A stretch of DNA of 64,000 nt from DASPKM01 sp963817075 (GCA_963817075.1 CAWFMT010000002.1:62001-126000), one strand, 5' to 3'; shown: positions 27,853-37,051, numbered from the stretch's first letter. Numbers and translations: made by a program. Notes: generated by a model not told the origin, from the sequence alone.

Positions 27853-28794
27853 ATGAGAATAGTAATAGTGATGATAAAGTATATCTGGATTGTGTTGATT
27901 GCAAATACTGCGATCGCGCAGAATGATAGCGTTTATCTTTTCTGTTATTTCAAAGGCGGTGGTGATGGATTGCATTATGCTTACAGTTATGATGGTTATC
28001 AGTGGAGCCCGATGTTCAATGATAGTATTGTTTTGAAACCAACAGTGAGTCGCGATAAGTTGTTCCGCGATCCTTGTATTATTAAGGGTCCCGATGGTAA
28101 GTATCATATGGTATGGACCGTGAGCTGGGCAGATAAAGGAATTGGCTACGCATCCTCCAGTGATCTGGTAAATTGGTCGAAACAGGAATTCATACCTGTA
28201 ATGGCACATAAGGATTCTGCAAAAAATACATGGGCACCCGAGATCAATTTCGACCCTGATAAGAATGAATACATGATCTATTGGGCAAGTACCGTGTCTG
28301 GAGAATTTCCGCAGAAAGATACTTCTGCAGAAGGAAAGAAAAATAATCATCGCATGTATTACACTCGCACAAAAGATTTCAAGAAGTTTAGCAGAGCGAA
28401 GATTTTATATGATCAAGGGTTTAGTGTAATTGACGCATCCATCGTTCACTCGGGTGATCAGTATGTGATGTTCCTAAAAAATGAAACCAGATCTCCTGCT
28501 GAAAAAAATATTCGGATTGCAACTTCAAAAAAAATGACTGGACCTTATTCAGCTCCAAGTTCTCCAATTACTGGTAAATACTGGGCAGAAGGGCCAACGG
28601 CAATTAGGATAAATGGAAATTGGGTGGTTTACTTCGATAAATACACAGAAAAAAAGTATGGTGCGGTTACTTCCACCGATTTGAGGAATTGGATTGATAT
28701 TTCAGATAAAGTTCAATTCCCGAAAGGTATTCGTCATGGGACTGTTTTGAAAATTTCAAAGAAGGATTTCGAAGCAATGCTAATAGCTAAATAG
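27853..28794 (+). CDS. GH43 family glycosidase, secreted
   Basis: A 313-residue propeller enzyme with a signal peptide (to about residue 23, TAIAQ). GH43 catalytic positions are readable: LFRDPCIIKGPDGKYHMVWT (Asp base), SVIDASIVHSG (middle Asp) and YWAEGPTAIRI (acid Glu); NTWAPEINFDPDKNEYMIYW is the usual blade between them. It is one of three GH43-type proteins here and not closely similar to the other two. Likely role: removing arabinofuranosyl or xylosyl/galactosyl side groups; the exact sugar is not readable. Its stop codon is followed at once by a dispersed hairpin element, suggesting the end of a subunit of the operon. Confidence 0.82.
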   Translation: MRIVIVMIKYIWIVLIANTAIAQNDSVYLFCYFKGGGDGLHYAYSYDGYQWSPMFNDSIVLKPTVSRDKLFRDPCIIKGPDGKYHMVWTVSWADKGIGYASSSDLVNWSKQEFIPVMAHKDSAKNTWAPEINFDPDKNEYMIYWASTVSGEFPQKDTSAEGKKNNHRMYYTRTKDFKKFSRAKILYDQGFSVIDASIVHSGDQYVMFLKNETRSPAEKNIRIATSKKMTGPYSAPSSPITGKYWAEGPTAIRINGNWVVYFDKYTEKKYGAVTSTDLRNWIDISDKVQFPKGIRHGTVLKISKKDFEAMLIAK

Positions 28795-28795
28795 G

Positions 28796-28874
28796 TTAAC
28801 CGCTAAGGCGCGGAGACGCTAAGGGACGCAAGGATTCTTTGCGCAACCTCGCGTCATGGCGTCTTTGCGGTAAA
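28796..28874. repeat. dispersed hairpin element, TTAACCGC type
   Basis: It starts TTAACCGC one base after the GH43 stop and ends TTTGCGGTAAAA, so its right end lost one T relative to GCGGTTAA. The inside alternates CGCGGAGACGCTAAGG with CTTTGCGCAACCTCGCG and can fold back. It separates the GH43 gene from the PL11/CE12-GH105/GH28 group. Confidence 0.78.
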
Positions 28875-28954
28875 ATATTTGACCTCACCTCAGGACGCTT
28901 CAGGACGGCAGAAATAAGGCTGTTAGTAAATTACCCTTCAATCTATTGCTTGCA

Positions 28955-30880
28955 ATGAAATATCGGTTTCTCAAATCGTCTGCGGTTCTGATCGTTTCCT
29001 TATTGTTGGTAAAATTTTCAGTTGCACAACGGGAAATGGAAAACCTGGGTCGCGGGCTGGTAGCAGTGAGAAATGATAAAGCAGAGGTATTTCTGAGCTG
29101 GCGACTCTTAGCAACAGATCCAGACGGAATTTCTTTTAATATTTATCGATCTGCATCTTCGGAGAATAAACCCGTTCGACTTAACAAACAACCTGTCTCA
29201 GAAAGTACTCACTTCATTGATGCGACAGCAAATTCATCTACGACCTACAATTATTTTGTAAAGCCCGTTTTGAATGGCAAGGAGCAGGATGGTGGCAGCT
29301 TCGTTTTGCGACCTGGAAATGCGCCTTATCTAAGTATTCCACTTCAAACTCCAAAAGGCTATGCGCCCAACGATGGAAGTGTCGGTGATCTTGATGGTGA
29401 TGGTGAATATGAAATTGTTCTTCACCAGGCCGGAAGAGCAAAGGATAACAGTCAGGCTGGACAAACTGATCCACCCATCTTTCAGGCATATAAATTAGAT
29501 GGAACATTGTTGTGGACCATTAATCTTGGCAGGAACATTCGCGAAGGAGCACATTACACCCAGTTCATGGTCTATGATCTTGATGGTGACGGTCGTGCAG
29601 AAGTTGCAATGAAAACTGCAGATGGCTCTATTGATGGGATGGGTAATATTATTGGAGATAGTTCAAAGAATTGGACCAATGAAAGAGGATATGTTCTTTC
29701 AGGACCCGAATATTTATCAGTCTTTGATGGCCGAACTGGAAAAGTTTTATCTACTGTCGATTTCATTCCGCCTCGTCATAATAAATTGAATCCATCCACT
29801 GAAGAATTAAAAGAAATGTGGGGCGATGGCTATGGCAATCGAATGGATCGCTTCCTGGCAGCAGTTGCATACCTGGATGGAAAAACTCCCAGCCTCATTA
29901 TGTCAAGAGGTTACTACACAAGATCAGTGATAACTGCATGGAAATTCAGAAATAAAAAAATTGAACTTGAATGGACCTTTGACAGCGATGATCCCCTAAA
30001 TCCGCAAAACCTTGCTTATCGCGGACAGGGCAATCACAATCTCACCGTAGCAGATGTTGACAATGATGGTAAGGATGAAATTGTGTATGGTGCGATGGTG
30101 ATTGATAATAATGGCAAGGGATTATATTCTACCGGCCTGGGACATGGCGACGCTCTTCATGTTACAGATCTCGATCCAACAAGAGCTGGATTGGAAGTCT
30201 TCGATATCCAGGAACGATTTGATGATGCCGGTGCGCATTTTCGTGATGCAAAGACTGGAGAAAACATTTGGAAAAAACCTTCTTTCAAAGCAGGTGAGGA
30301 TGGTGAAGGTCCAGGTCGGGGACTCGCGCTTGATATCGATCCGCGCTATGCTGGATATGAATGCTGGGTATTTGGTGCGGGCATAACAGGATTATTTGAT
30401 GCGAAAGGGAATTTAGTCACCAAGAAAACCCCTCCTTCATGTAATATGGGAATCTACTGGGATGGAGATGTTCTTTCGGAACTCCTGGATGGAACACATA
30501 TTGATAAATGGATGTATGAAAACGATACGATCAGCAATTTATTAGAAGCAGCAAAATATGATTGCGTAAAAAATAATGGAACAAAATCCAATCCTGTCTT
30601 ATCTGCCGACATTTTGGGCGACTGGCGCGAAGAAGTCATATATAGAACTGCAAACAATAACGAACTGAGAATATTCACAACTTCCATTCCTACTTCGCAT
30701 AAGTTTTATACGCTGATGCACGATCCGCATTATCGCTTAAGCATCGCCTGGCAAAATGTTGCATACAATCAACCGCCACATACCGGATTTTATTTTGGTG
30801 ATGGGATGAAGAATCCGCCAAAACCAAGAATCGTTATCGTAAAATCAAAACTTTCGAATCAAAAGATATTAGCCAAATGA
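28955..30880 (+). CDS. PL11 rhamnogalacturonan lyase, secreted
   Basis: It starts at ATG 28955 (MKYRFLKSSAVLIVSLLL, signal peptide to about SVAQ); a TTG three codons upstream is less likely. The 641-residue enzyme has the PL11 plan: a small beta-sandwich (MENLGRGLVAVRNDKAEVFL to about residue 110), then an eight-bladed propeller with repeated calcium-binding loops (DGSVGDLDGDGEYEI, YDLDGDGRAEVAMKTADG, VADVDNDGKDEI), and a C-terminal blade ending LADILGDWREEVIYRTA-like (SADILGDWREEV). PL11 (YesW/YesX type) cleaves the Rha-GalA linkage of the rhamnogalacturonan-I backbone by beta-elimination, producing the ends removed by GH105. It overlaps the next gene by 4 bp (ATGA). Confidence 0.93.
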   Translation: MKYRFLKSSAVLIVSLLLVKFSVAQREMENLGRGLVAVRNDKAEVFLSWRLLATDPDGISFNIYRSASSENKPVRLNKQPVSESTHFIDATANSSTTYNYFVKPVLNGKEQDGGSFVLRPGNAPYLSIPLQTPKGYAPNDGSVGDLDGDGEYEIVLHQAGRAKDNSQAGQTDPPIFQAYKLDGTLLWTINLGRNIREGAHYTQFMVYDLDGDGRAEVAMKTADGSIDGMGNIIGDSSKNWTNERGYVLSGPEYLSVFDGRTGKVLSTVDFIPPRHNKLNPSTEELKEMWGDGYGNRMDRFLAAVAYLDGKTPSLIMSRGYYTRSVITAWKFRNKKIELEWTFDSDDPLNPQNLAYRGQGNHNLTVADVDNDGKDEIVYGAMVIDNNGKGLYSTGLGHGDALHVTDLDPTRAGLEVFDIQERFDDAGAHFRDAKTGENIWKKPSFKAGEDGEGPGRGLALDIDPRYAGYECWVFGAGITGLFDAKGNLVTKKTPPSCNMGIYWDGDVLSELLDGTHIDKWMYENDTISNLLEAAKYDCVKNNGTKSNPVLSADILGDWREEVIYRTANNNELRIFTTSIPTSHKFYTLMHDPHYRLSIAWQNVAYNQPPHTGFYFGDGMKNPPKPRIVIVKSKLSNQKILAK

Positions 30881-32736
30881 AAAGAACTCATCGTTATAAA
30901 CTCTTGCTGTTTCTGGTAGTATGTTCTTCTTTTTTCATTGCCGAAAAGGACAAGCCGGTTTTTTACATCATCGGTGATTCTACCGTCCGTAATGGCGATG
31001 GCTCAGGAAAAAACCTGCAGTGGGGCTGGGGAAGCTTCATGGCAGATTACTTTGATACAAGCAAGATCAGTATAAAAAATCACGCAATAGGTGGGAGGAG
31101 CAGTCGCACCTTCATTACGGAGGGACGATGGGATACAATTCTAAATAGATTGAAGAAAGGTGACTATGTCATAATGCAATTCGGCCACAATGATAGTGGG
31201 CCACTGGACGATACGGCAAGAGCCAGGGGAACAATACGTGGCATTGGAAACGAATCCAAAGAAGTCTACAATCCTATTCATAAAAAACAGGAGGTGGTGT
31301 ATACTTATGGTCATTACCTGCGCAAATACATTAAAGACACAAAGTTTAAAGGAGCCATTCCCATTGTGTGCTCACCAATTCCTCGCAATGATTGGAAAGA
31401 TGGGAAGGTGATTCGTTCATCTGATAGTTACGCTGGATGGGCCAGGCAAATTGCGAGAGAAGAAGGCGCTTCTTTCATAGACCTTAATGAACTAATTGGA
31501 AGGGAATATGAACAAATGGGAGCAGAGGCAGTAAAACCATTCTTTCCAGTTGATCATACTCATACCAATAAAGAAGGTGCGCAATTAAATGCCAGGATTG
31601 TAACGGAGCAATTGAAAAAAGTTAATCCTGGGAAATTGCGAAAGTTCATTTCCTCGGGCAAGGTATCAGATGAGAAACTTCAGTCAAAAAAGTTGATGCT
31701 GGAATCAATGCGAGTGGCCAATCAGTATTTCATGAACAAATGGCCGGATGCTGGAAAATCAATAATTACGAACAGGGAAAGACCTAGTAATATTTGGACA
31801 AGAGGAGTTTATTATGAAGGTCTGATGGCACTGTACAAAGTAGATCGCAAAAAAGAATATTATGATTATGCAGTTCAATGGGGCGAGAAGCATAATTGGA
31901 ATATGCGAAACGGTATTACAACTCGCAATGCCGATGATCAGGATTGCGGACAAACCTATATTGATCTATATCTTTTAGATAAGAAGGAAGAGCGAATCAA
32001 AAATATTAAGGCATGCATTGATAATATGGTGAAGAGTGATAAAAAAGATGACTGGAACTGGATAGATGCACTTCAGATGGCGATGCCTGTGTTTGTTAGA
32101 CTGGGAGTGATCTATAAGGATACTGCTTATTTCAATAAGATGTATGATCTCTATGCTTTCGCCAAATACAACCATGGTGGGAACGGTTTATATAACAAGG
32201 CAGATGGCTTGTGGTGGCGCGATAAGGATTTTGTGCCGCCATATAAAGAACCAAATGGTGAGGATTGTTATTGGAGTCGTGGAAATGGATGGGTGCTTGC
32301 GGCTCTGGCAAGAACTCTGGAGTGGCTTCCAACTAATGACCCACATTACCAGGAATATTTACAAGATTTTAAAGATTTGGCTGCTGCTCTAATCAGGGTT
32401 CAACGTCCGGATGGCTTCTGGAATGTGAGCTTGCACGACCCAAATAATTTCGGAGGAAAGGAAACATCTGGAACCGCATTATTTACTTATGGGTTTGCAT
32501 GGGGTATCAATCACGGCTTTCTCGATAAAAAAATCTACAAACCTGCTATTGTTAAGGGATGGAATGCAATGATAAAAGACGCACTTTATAGTAATGGCAT
32601 GTTGGGATATATGCAGGGTACTGGAAAGGAACCAAAGGATGGACAACCCGTAAGCTATTCAAGTATTCCAGATTTTGAAGATTACGGTTTGGGATGCTTT
32701 CTGCTGGCGGGGAGTGAGATCTATAAAATGAAATGA
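30877..32736 (+). CDS. fused CE12 acetylesterase - GH105 unsaturated rhamnogalacturonyl hydrolase
   Basis: A 619-residue two-enzyme protein, probably exported (short hydrophobic N-terminus YKLLLFLVVCSSFFIA). Residues about 28-250 are CE12: FYIIGDSTVRNG (nucleophile Ser in canonical GDS), GGRSSRTFI, FGHNDSGP and VDHTHTNKEGAQ (Asp/His). Residues about 265-619 are GH105: NIWTRGVYYEGLMALY, DWNWIDALQMAMP (catalytic Asp near 397), YWSRGNGWVLAALAR and DYGLGCFLLAGSEIY. Deacetylation and removal of the unsaturated uronate are thus joined in one chain, while separate CE12 and GH105 genes also occur in the same locus. Start overlaps the PL11 stop, so translation is coupled. Confidence 0.92.
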   Translation: MKRTHRYKLLLFLVVCSSFFIAEKDKPVFYIIGDSTVRNGDGSGKNLQWGWGSFMADYFDTSKISIKNHAIGGRSSRTFITEGRWDTILNRLKKGDYVIMQFGHNDSGPLDDTARARGTIRGIGNESKEVYNPIHKKQEVVYTYGHYLRKYIKDTKFKGAIPIVCSPIPRNDWKDGKVIRSSDSYAGWARQIAREEGASFIDLNELIGREYEQMGAEAVKPFFPVDHTHTNKEGAQLNARIVTEQLKKVNPGKLRKFISSGKVSDEKLQSKKLMLESMRVANQYFMNKWPDAGKSIITNRERPSNIWTRGVYYEGLMALYKVDRKKEYYDYAVQWGEKHNWNMRNGITTRNADDQDCGQTYIDLYLLDKKEERIKNIKACIDNMVKSDKKDDWNWIDALQMAMPVFVRLGVIYKDTAYFNKMYDLYAFAKYNHGGNGLYNKADGLWWRDKDFVPPYKEPNGEDCYWSRGNGWVLAALARTLEWLPTNDPHYQEYLQDFKDLAAALIRVQRPDGFWNVSLHDPNNFGGKETSGTALFTYGFAWGINHGFLDKKIYKPAIVKGWNAMIKDALYSNGMLGYMQGTGKEPKDGQPVSYSSIPDFEDYGLGCFLLAGSEIYKMK

Positions 32737-32764
32737 GGATTAATTTTCAGCCTAAATTATTAAA

Positions 32765-34018
32765 ATGAAAAAACTGCTTCTCTTAATATTTTCGTTCACT
32801 ATATTCTCACTTGCAAAATCACAGGAATATGTAATTACTGGTCTGGGAGTTGGAATTGATAGTACGAAACTTAATACGAATGCAATTCAGAATGTAATTG
32901 ATAAGGCGAATGCGGATGGAGGCGGAGTCATTGTGATTCCAAAGGGCGTTTTTCTTACTGGCGCTTTATTTTTTAAGCCTAAAACCAGTCTACGTTTAAT
33001 GGAGGGTGCTGTGCTAAAAGGCTCAGACAACATTTCAGACTATCCCTTAATTCCTTCCCGAATGGAAGGTCAAAATCTTCTCTATTATGCGGGTTTAATA
33101 AATGCATACTATGTTGATAGTTTTAGTATAACTGGACCTGGAACAATCAATGGCAATGGTCATAAATTTTGGCAACGATTCTGGGACTATCGTGATTCGA
33201 TGAGAAAAATTGGTAAGGAAGCTACCAATCTTGAAGTCCACCGCCCTCGTCTTGTTTTTATTTGGGGAAGTAATTATGTCACTCTTCAAAATGTCAAACT
33301 TCGCGATGCAGGGTTTTGGACCACGCATTTATATCAGTGCACGAACGTACTAATTGAGGGATGTGATATTCGTTCGCCTTTCAAACCTGTAAAGGCTCCC
33401 AGTACCGATGGCATTGATATCGATGTTTGCAGTAAAGTAATAATTCGAAATTGTTATATCTCTGTAAATGATGATGCTGTATGCATCAAAGGAGGAAAGG
33501 GTCCAAACGCTCATAAGCAGTCACAGAATGGCGTGGTTGAGGATATACTTGTAGAAAATTGCACATTTGGCGAATCTCATGGAACCCTGACTTTGGGAAG
33601 TGAGAGCATTCACGCACGAAATATCACAATAAGAAATTGTAAGGTTGATAATGAATGTCCCATTCTAAGGATCAAGATGCGTCCGGATACCTATCAGGTA
33701 TTTGAAAACATTACGGTCGATAATATTACAGGCAAATGCGGAACAATAATAAGTCTGAATCCCTGGACACAGTTCTTCAATCTGGCAGGAAGCAAAGAAA
33801 AACCATTTGGCATAGTCAAGAACATAACCATCTCAAATATTAAAGTCGACTGCAAAAAATTCGGCGAAATTGATGGCAATCCTACTGATAGTGTTTACGA
33901 TATTGTCTTCAAGAATATTATTGCAATAGCAGAAACGCCAGGGATTAAGAACAAATATCCCAAGATCAGAATGGAAAATGTTATTGTAAATGGCGCTCCA
34001 CTCGTAATGAAAAATTAA
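32765..34018 (+). CDS. GH28 polygalacturonase-family enzyme, secreted
   Basis: A 417-residue right-handed beta-helix with a signal peptide (to about residue 19, LAKSQ). GH28 motifs are in order: PSTDGIDID (variant of N-T-D-G, Asp near 215), NDDAVCIKGG (Asp 236-237), ESHGTLTLGSES (His near 272, variant of G-H-G) and LRIKMRP (near 301). Spacing between the three acid sites fits the family. GH28 covers endo- and exo-polygalacturonases and rhamnogalacturonan hydrolases; given the locus, an exo-acting rhamnogalacturonan or galacturonan enzyme is plausible. Its TAA stop overlaps the left end of a dispersed hairpin element (34015-34083), and it is the last gene of the locus. Confidence 0.92.
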   Translation: MKKLLLLIFSFTIFSLAKSQEYVITGLGVGIDSTKLNTNAIQNVIDKANADGGGVIVIPKGVFLTGALFFKPKTSLRLMEGAVLKGSDNISDYPLIPSRMEGQNLLYYAGLINAYYVDSFSITGPGTINGNGHKFWQRFWDYRDSMRKIGKEATNLEVHRPRLVFIWGSNYVTLQNVKLRDAGFWTTHLYQCTNVLIEGCDIRSPFKPVKAPSTDGIDIDVCSKVIIRNCYISVNDDAVCIKGGKGPNAHKQSQNGVVEDILVENCTFGESHGTLTLGSESIHARNITIRNCKVDNECPILRIKMRPDTYQVFENITVDNITGKCGTIISLNPWTQFFNLAGSKEKPFGIVKNITISNIKVDCKKFGEIDGNPTDSVYDIVFKNIIAIAETPGIKNKYPKIRMENVIVNGAPLVMKN

Positions 34019-34083
34019 CCGCCAAGACTCAAAGACACGAAGGACGCTAAGACTTCTTGCGCCATTGCGCCTTTGCGGTTAAG
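34015..34083. repeat. dispersed hairpin element overlapping the GH28 stop codon
   Basis: TTAACCGCCAAGACTC at the left and CCTTTGCGGTTAAG at the right give the same 8-bp inverted ends as at 3981-4060, with a 69-bp length. The first TAA inside TTAACC is the stop codon of GH28, so the element supplies the end of that gene. It may also act as a transcript-end hairpin. Confidence 0.8.
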
Positions 34084-34118
34084 TTTTAGAAATTATGGAG
34101 AACAGCTATATATAGGTA

Positions 34119-35780
34119 TTAATTTATTTTCTTGAAATTCAAATGTAATACTCCACCACTGTTCACTTCAAAACCTATGATGCTGCCATTTCTATCCCTC
34201 GTAAAAATAATGTTATCCATCCACCACTTTGATGTAGAGAACTGGTCATTCGTAATAGCTTCTAAGGTGCCGTCAGAATATTTACGATGGCGAAGAATCA
34301 ATTGATTGTTTTCGCTGACAATATAATATCGAGTGTCCAACTCCTCGCTATCGTATGATCCAACATAGCTTGAGCGAGCAGCCTCACTCAGTATAGGCTT
34401 TACAAATCGCGTATAAATTTTATCCTGTTCCTCTTGCCAGCTTTTCAATTTGAATTGTGCATTTGATTTCGCGGCATCTTTTTCGAAAGTTATTATTGCA
34501 TATCCTTTCCACAAGAAACTGGAATCTGAAAGCGGAATCAAGGAAATGGGTTGTCCTCCGAGTCGCACAAGTAATTTATCGTTATCTAATCCTACCTCTA
34601 GTATGCCTTCATCAGAATAGTACATGCCGACATATGTACTATATATTCTAATGTCAGCTTTATAATTGCCATTAGTTGACGCATTTGTAATTCCAGAGGA
34701 GTTTACTGGTAAGAATAGATTGGCAATCTTTGTTGCTATATCCCGGGGGTCAAACTGGGCAAAGTTGCTGAATACTATAATACCTAATTTTTCTTCGGGA
34801 AAATGTACTGTGTACGTCCGGTAACCCGCATCAGCACCACCATGCCCAATCCTCCTATACCCATTAAATGTATCTATAACCAAACCAAAAGCATACTCCA
34901 GCTTAGTGCCGTTATTGAGTTGTCCCAATTGATACATTTGATCTATCGTCGCCTTCCCACCTACTTGTCCGGTTTCATAATTTATTAACCATTTGGCTTC
35001 ATCTTCCACATTGGTGAATAATCCCGTTGCTCCTACTGTTGCATAGTTAAGCGAGCTATTAACATAGATTCCCTCATTAAAAGAGTCGTAAGAATAAGTT
35101 CGGCCCGCAACTATTTCACGGTTATCATCATGAAAATGGGTATGGGTCATCCCAAGTGGTTTGAATATTTTTTCATCTGCATATTCCCTTAGGGATTTTC
35201 CGCTCACTTTCTTAATTATTTCGGCCAATAAAGTATAACCAGTATTACAATAAATATGTCGGCTCCCGGGCACGAAATTCAAATCCTTTTGTCTCTCGAC
35301 AAGTTTAAGTATATCAGTTTGCTCCATCACATCTTCCAGTCGTTGGCCGACGAGTTGAAGCAATTGATATTGATCCCGAAGACCACTTGTGTGATGGATA
35401 AGGGACCGGATAGTAATTGCATTTCGGAATTGAGGAACGTATGGCAGGTATTTTCGAATGTCATCATCCAGATGAAGTTTTCCTTCCTTGGCGAGCAGTA
35501 CTATACAAAAAGCAGTGAATTGTTTTGATTCTGAAGCGATATGGAAAATCGAAGAGGAGGTAAGTGGCTGTTTGTATTCCAGGTTGCCTAAACCGTAGCC
35601 CTTCTTGTATATAATTTTTCCATTTTTGACAATAGCAATTGATGCACCTGGGGTGCTTTGATTGTTTACTTGCTTGAATAAGTCATCAACTTTATTGAAA
35701 ATGGAATTGCGGGTCTGGCTTAAACCGTAATTACAAAAGGATGGTGCCAAAATAAAAATCAACGCAAGAATTCTCTTCAT
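34119..35780 (-). CDS. serine hydrolase, beta-lactamase/PBP fold (S12-like), secreted
   Basis: I start it at the ATG at 35780, which follows a strong Shine-Dalgarno (GGAGGAGAAGG) and begins a signal peptide (MKRILALIFILAPSF); an in-frame start at 35825 would add 15 residues. Motifs of class C beta-lactamase-like esterases are present: S-E-S-K (IFHIASESKQFTAF, near residues 83-86), Y-C-N (HIYCNTGYTLLAEI), and H-G-G (IGHGGADAGYRTY) in place of K-T-G. HHTSGLRD lies between. A C-terminal beta domain (about 400-553) follows. Such proteins are usually peptidases or esterases rather than true beta-lactamases. It resembles the protein at 39268 throughout, including HTSGLRD, so the two are likely paralogues. 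Confidence 0.88.
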   Translation of the reverse strand: MKRILALIFILAPSFCNYGLSQTRNSIFNKVDDLFKQVNNQSTPGASIAIVKNGKIIYKKGYGLGNLEYKQPLTSSSIFHIASESKQFTAFCIVLLAKEGKLHLDDDIRKYLPYVPQFRNAITIRSLIHHTSGLRDQYQLLQLVGQRLEDVMEQTDILKLVERQKDLNFVPGSRHIYCNTGYTLLAEIIKKVSGKSLREYADEKIFKPLGMTHTHFHDDNREIVAGRTYSYDSFNEGIYVNSSLNYATVGATGLFTNVEDEAKWLINYETGQVGGKATIDQMYQLGQLNNGTKLEYAFGLVIDTFNGYRRIGHGGADAGYRTYTVHFPEEKLGIIVFSNFAQFDPRDIATKIANLFLPVNSSGITNASTNGNYKADIRIYSTYVGMYYSDEGILEVGLDNDKLLVRLGGQPISLIPLSDSSFLWKGYAIITFEKDAAKSNAQFKLKSWQEEQDKIYTRFVKPILSEAARSSYVGSYDSEELDTRYYIVSENNQLILRHRKYSDGTLEAITNDQFSTSKWWMDNIIFTRDRNGSIIGFEVNSGGVLHLNFKKIN

Positions 35781-36100
35781 TCCTTCTCCTCCAATATTTT
35801 TCTCAACATAATAGCCAGGGACCAAGTCTTTTCCAACATTTGGGCAGAAGCCGTTGGTGATCTAAAGCTAGTCTAAAGTCCAGAGTGTTGATCCTGGTCA
35901 AACGGAAATACATCAAAGACCTTAGTCTTAACCAGTCTTATGAGGGATTATTTGTCGAACCGAAGGGTTTTGTCCATAGCTATATGGGAAATTTCTTTCA
36001 ATGTTCGATAATTCAAGCCTTCAGAACGGATCTTACCTCTTCCGACAACTTTTAATAAATATTTTCTCACAAGCCTTGGATAACTCGACTTTCTGAATTA

Positions 36101-36117
36101 ACTTTGAAATACAAAGT
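36101..36117. promoter_or_regulatory. inverted repeat just upstream of the membrane/winged-helix module
   Basis: ACTTTG-AAATA-CAAAGT is a perfect 6-bp inverted repeat ending 8 bases before the ATG at 36126, followed by ACTTTTAA. Being next to a gene set with its own winged-helix regulator, it is a good candidate operator. A second copy with the same following word is at 38986-39002. The rest of the 345-bp gap from 35781 shows no other feature I can support. Confidence 0.6.
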
Positions 36118-36125
36118 ACTTTTAA

Positions 36126-36752
36126 ATGAAAGAAGAGCGGGATTATATTAGAGATATTACGGAGATGCGTTCCATGATGGAGCGTTCTTCAAAATTTAAA
36201 TGGGTTTCGGGTTGGGCTGGCATACTTGCTGGTATCTTCTCATTGGCTGGCGCCTTTATAGCCTACAAGTTTTATGATTTTAATCCCGGTCAGGTAGGTA
36301 ACGACAATAGGGGATCTGAGATTTTGCCATCTGATCTGAGGGACCTCATATTTCTAGCCATCATGGTTTTCGTATTGGCTGCATGTAGTGCTGTTTTTCT
36401 TTCCTATAGAAAGGCTGAAAATAGTGGGCTGAAGCTTTGGAATCCAACTTCAAAGCGACTTCTCATCAACATGTTGGTTCCCTTCATTGCAGGAGGAATC
36501 CTCTGTATTATTTTGATCCTAAAGGGTATGATTGGATTTGTTGCTCCTTTTACACTTTTGTTTTATGGTCTTGCATTGTATAATGCGGGCAAGTACACTT
36601 ATGAAGAAGTAAGAATTCTAGGGCTTATTGAAATAGGGTTGGGATTGATAGGAGCATACTTTGTTGAATATGGATTATGGATATGGGCTTTAGGTTTTGG
36701 GGTAGTCCATATTATTTATGGTATTTATATGCATTATAGGTACGAAAGATGA
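36126..36752 (+). CDS. integral membrane protein of unknown function, module gene 1
   Basis: A 208-residue protein with a short charged N-terminus (MKEERDYIRDITEMRSMMER) and about six hydrophobic segments (near residues 26-46, 72-94, 110-130, 132-150, 160-178, 180-200). No enzymatic motif is visible and I do not recognise a named domain. Its stop overlaps the start of the winged-helix regulator by 4 bp (ATGA), so the two are co-translated; this pairing of a small membrane protein with an HTH_34-type regulator suggests a stress- or envelope-responsive unit in which the membrane protein may be the regulated product. That role is inference. Confidence 0.75.
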   Translation: MKEERDYIRDITEMRSMMERSSKFKWVSGWAGILAGIFSLAGAFIAYKFYDFNPGQVGNDNRGSEILPSDLRDLIFLAIMVFVLAACSAVFLSYRKAENSGLKLWNPTSKRLLINMLVPFIAGGILCIILILKGMIGFVAPFTLLFYGLALYNAGKYTYEEVRILGLIEIGLGLIGAYFVEYGLWIWALGFGVVHIIYGIYMHYRYER

Positions 36753-37051
36753 AAATAGCGATCAATAGATTTCATAAAGCATTTGAAAGCACAATCAGGC
36801 TGCGCATTATGTCGGCTCTGGCTGTTAACGATATGCTTGATTTCAATGCGTTGAAGGAATTGCTGGATATAACAGATGGTAATCTTGCCAGTCACATTAA
36901 AGCATTGGAAAAAGAAGCGTTCATCGATGTGAAAAAATCATTTGTTGGAAAAAAACCCAACACCAAATATTTCATGACTAAATCGGGTAGGAGGGCATTC
37001 GATAATCATCTCAAAGAATTGGAAAAACTGATCAAGGGAATTGGTGAATAG
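36749..37051 (+). CDS. winged-helix transcriptional regulator (HTH_34/MarR-like)
   Basis: A 100-residue DNA-binding protein. Residues about 5-75 form a winged helix: FESTIRLRIMSALAVND, FNALKELLDITDGNLASHIK (recognition helix) and the wing (VKKSFVGKKPNTKYFMT), then a dimerising helix KELEKLIKGIGE. This single-domain type (PF13601-like) usually represses its own operon. The inverted repeat at 36101-36117 just before the operon is the obvious binding site. It has no sensor domain, so the inducing signal is unknown. Confidence 0.88.
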   Translation: MKIAINRFHKAFESTIRLRIMSALAVNDMLDFNALKELLDITDGNLASHIKALEKEAFIDVKKSFVGKKPNTKYFMTKSGRRAFDNHLKELEKLIKGIGE

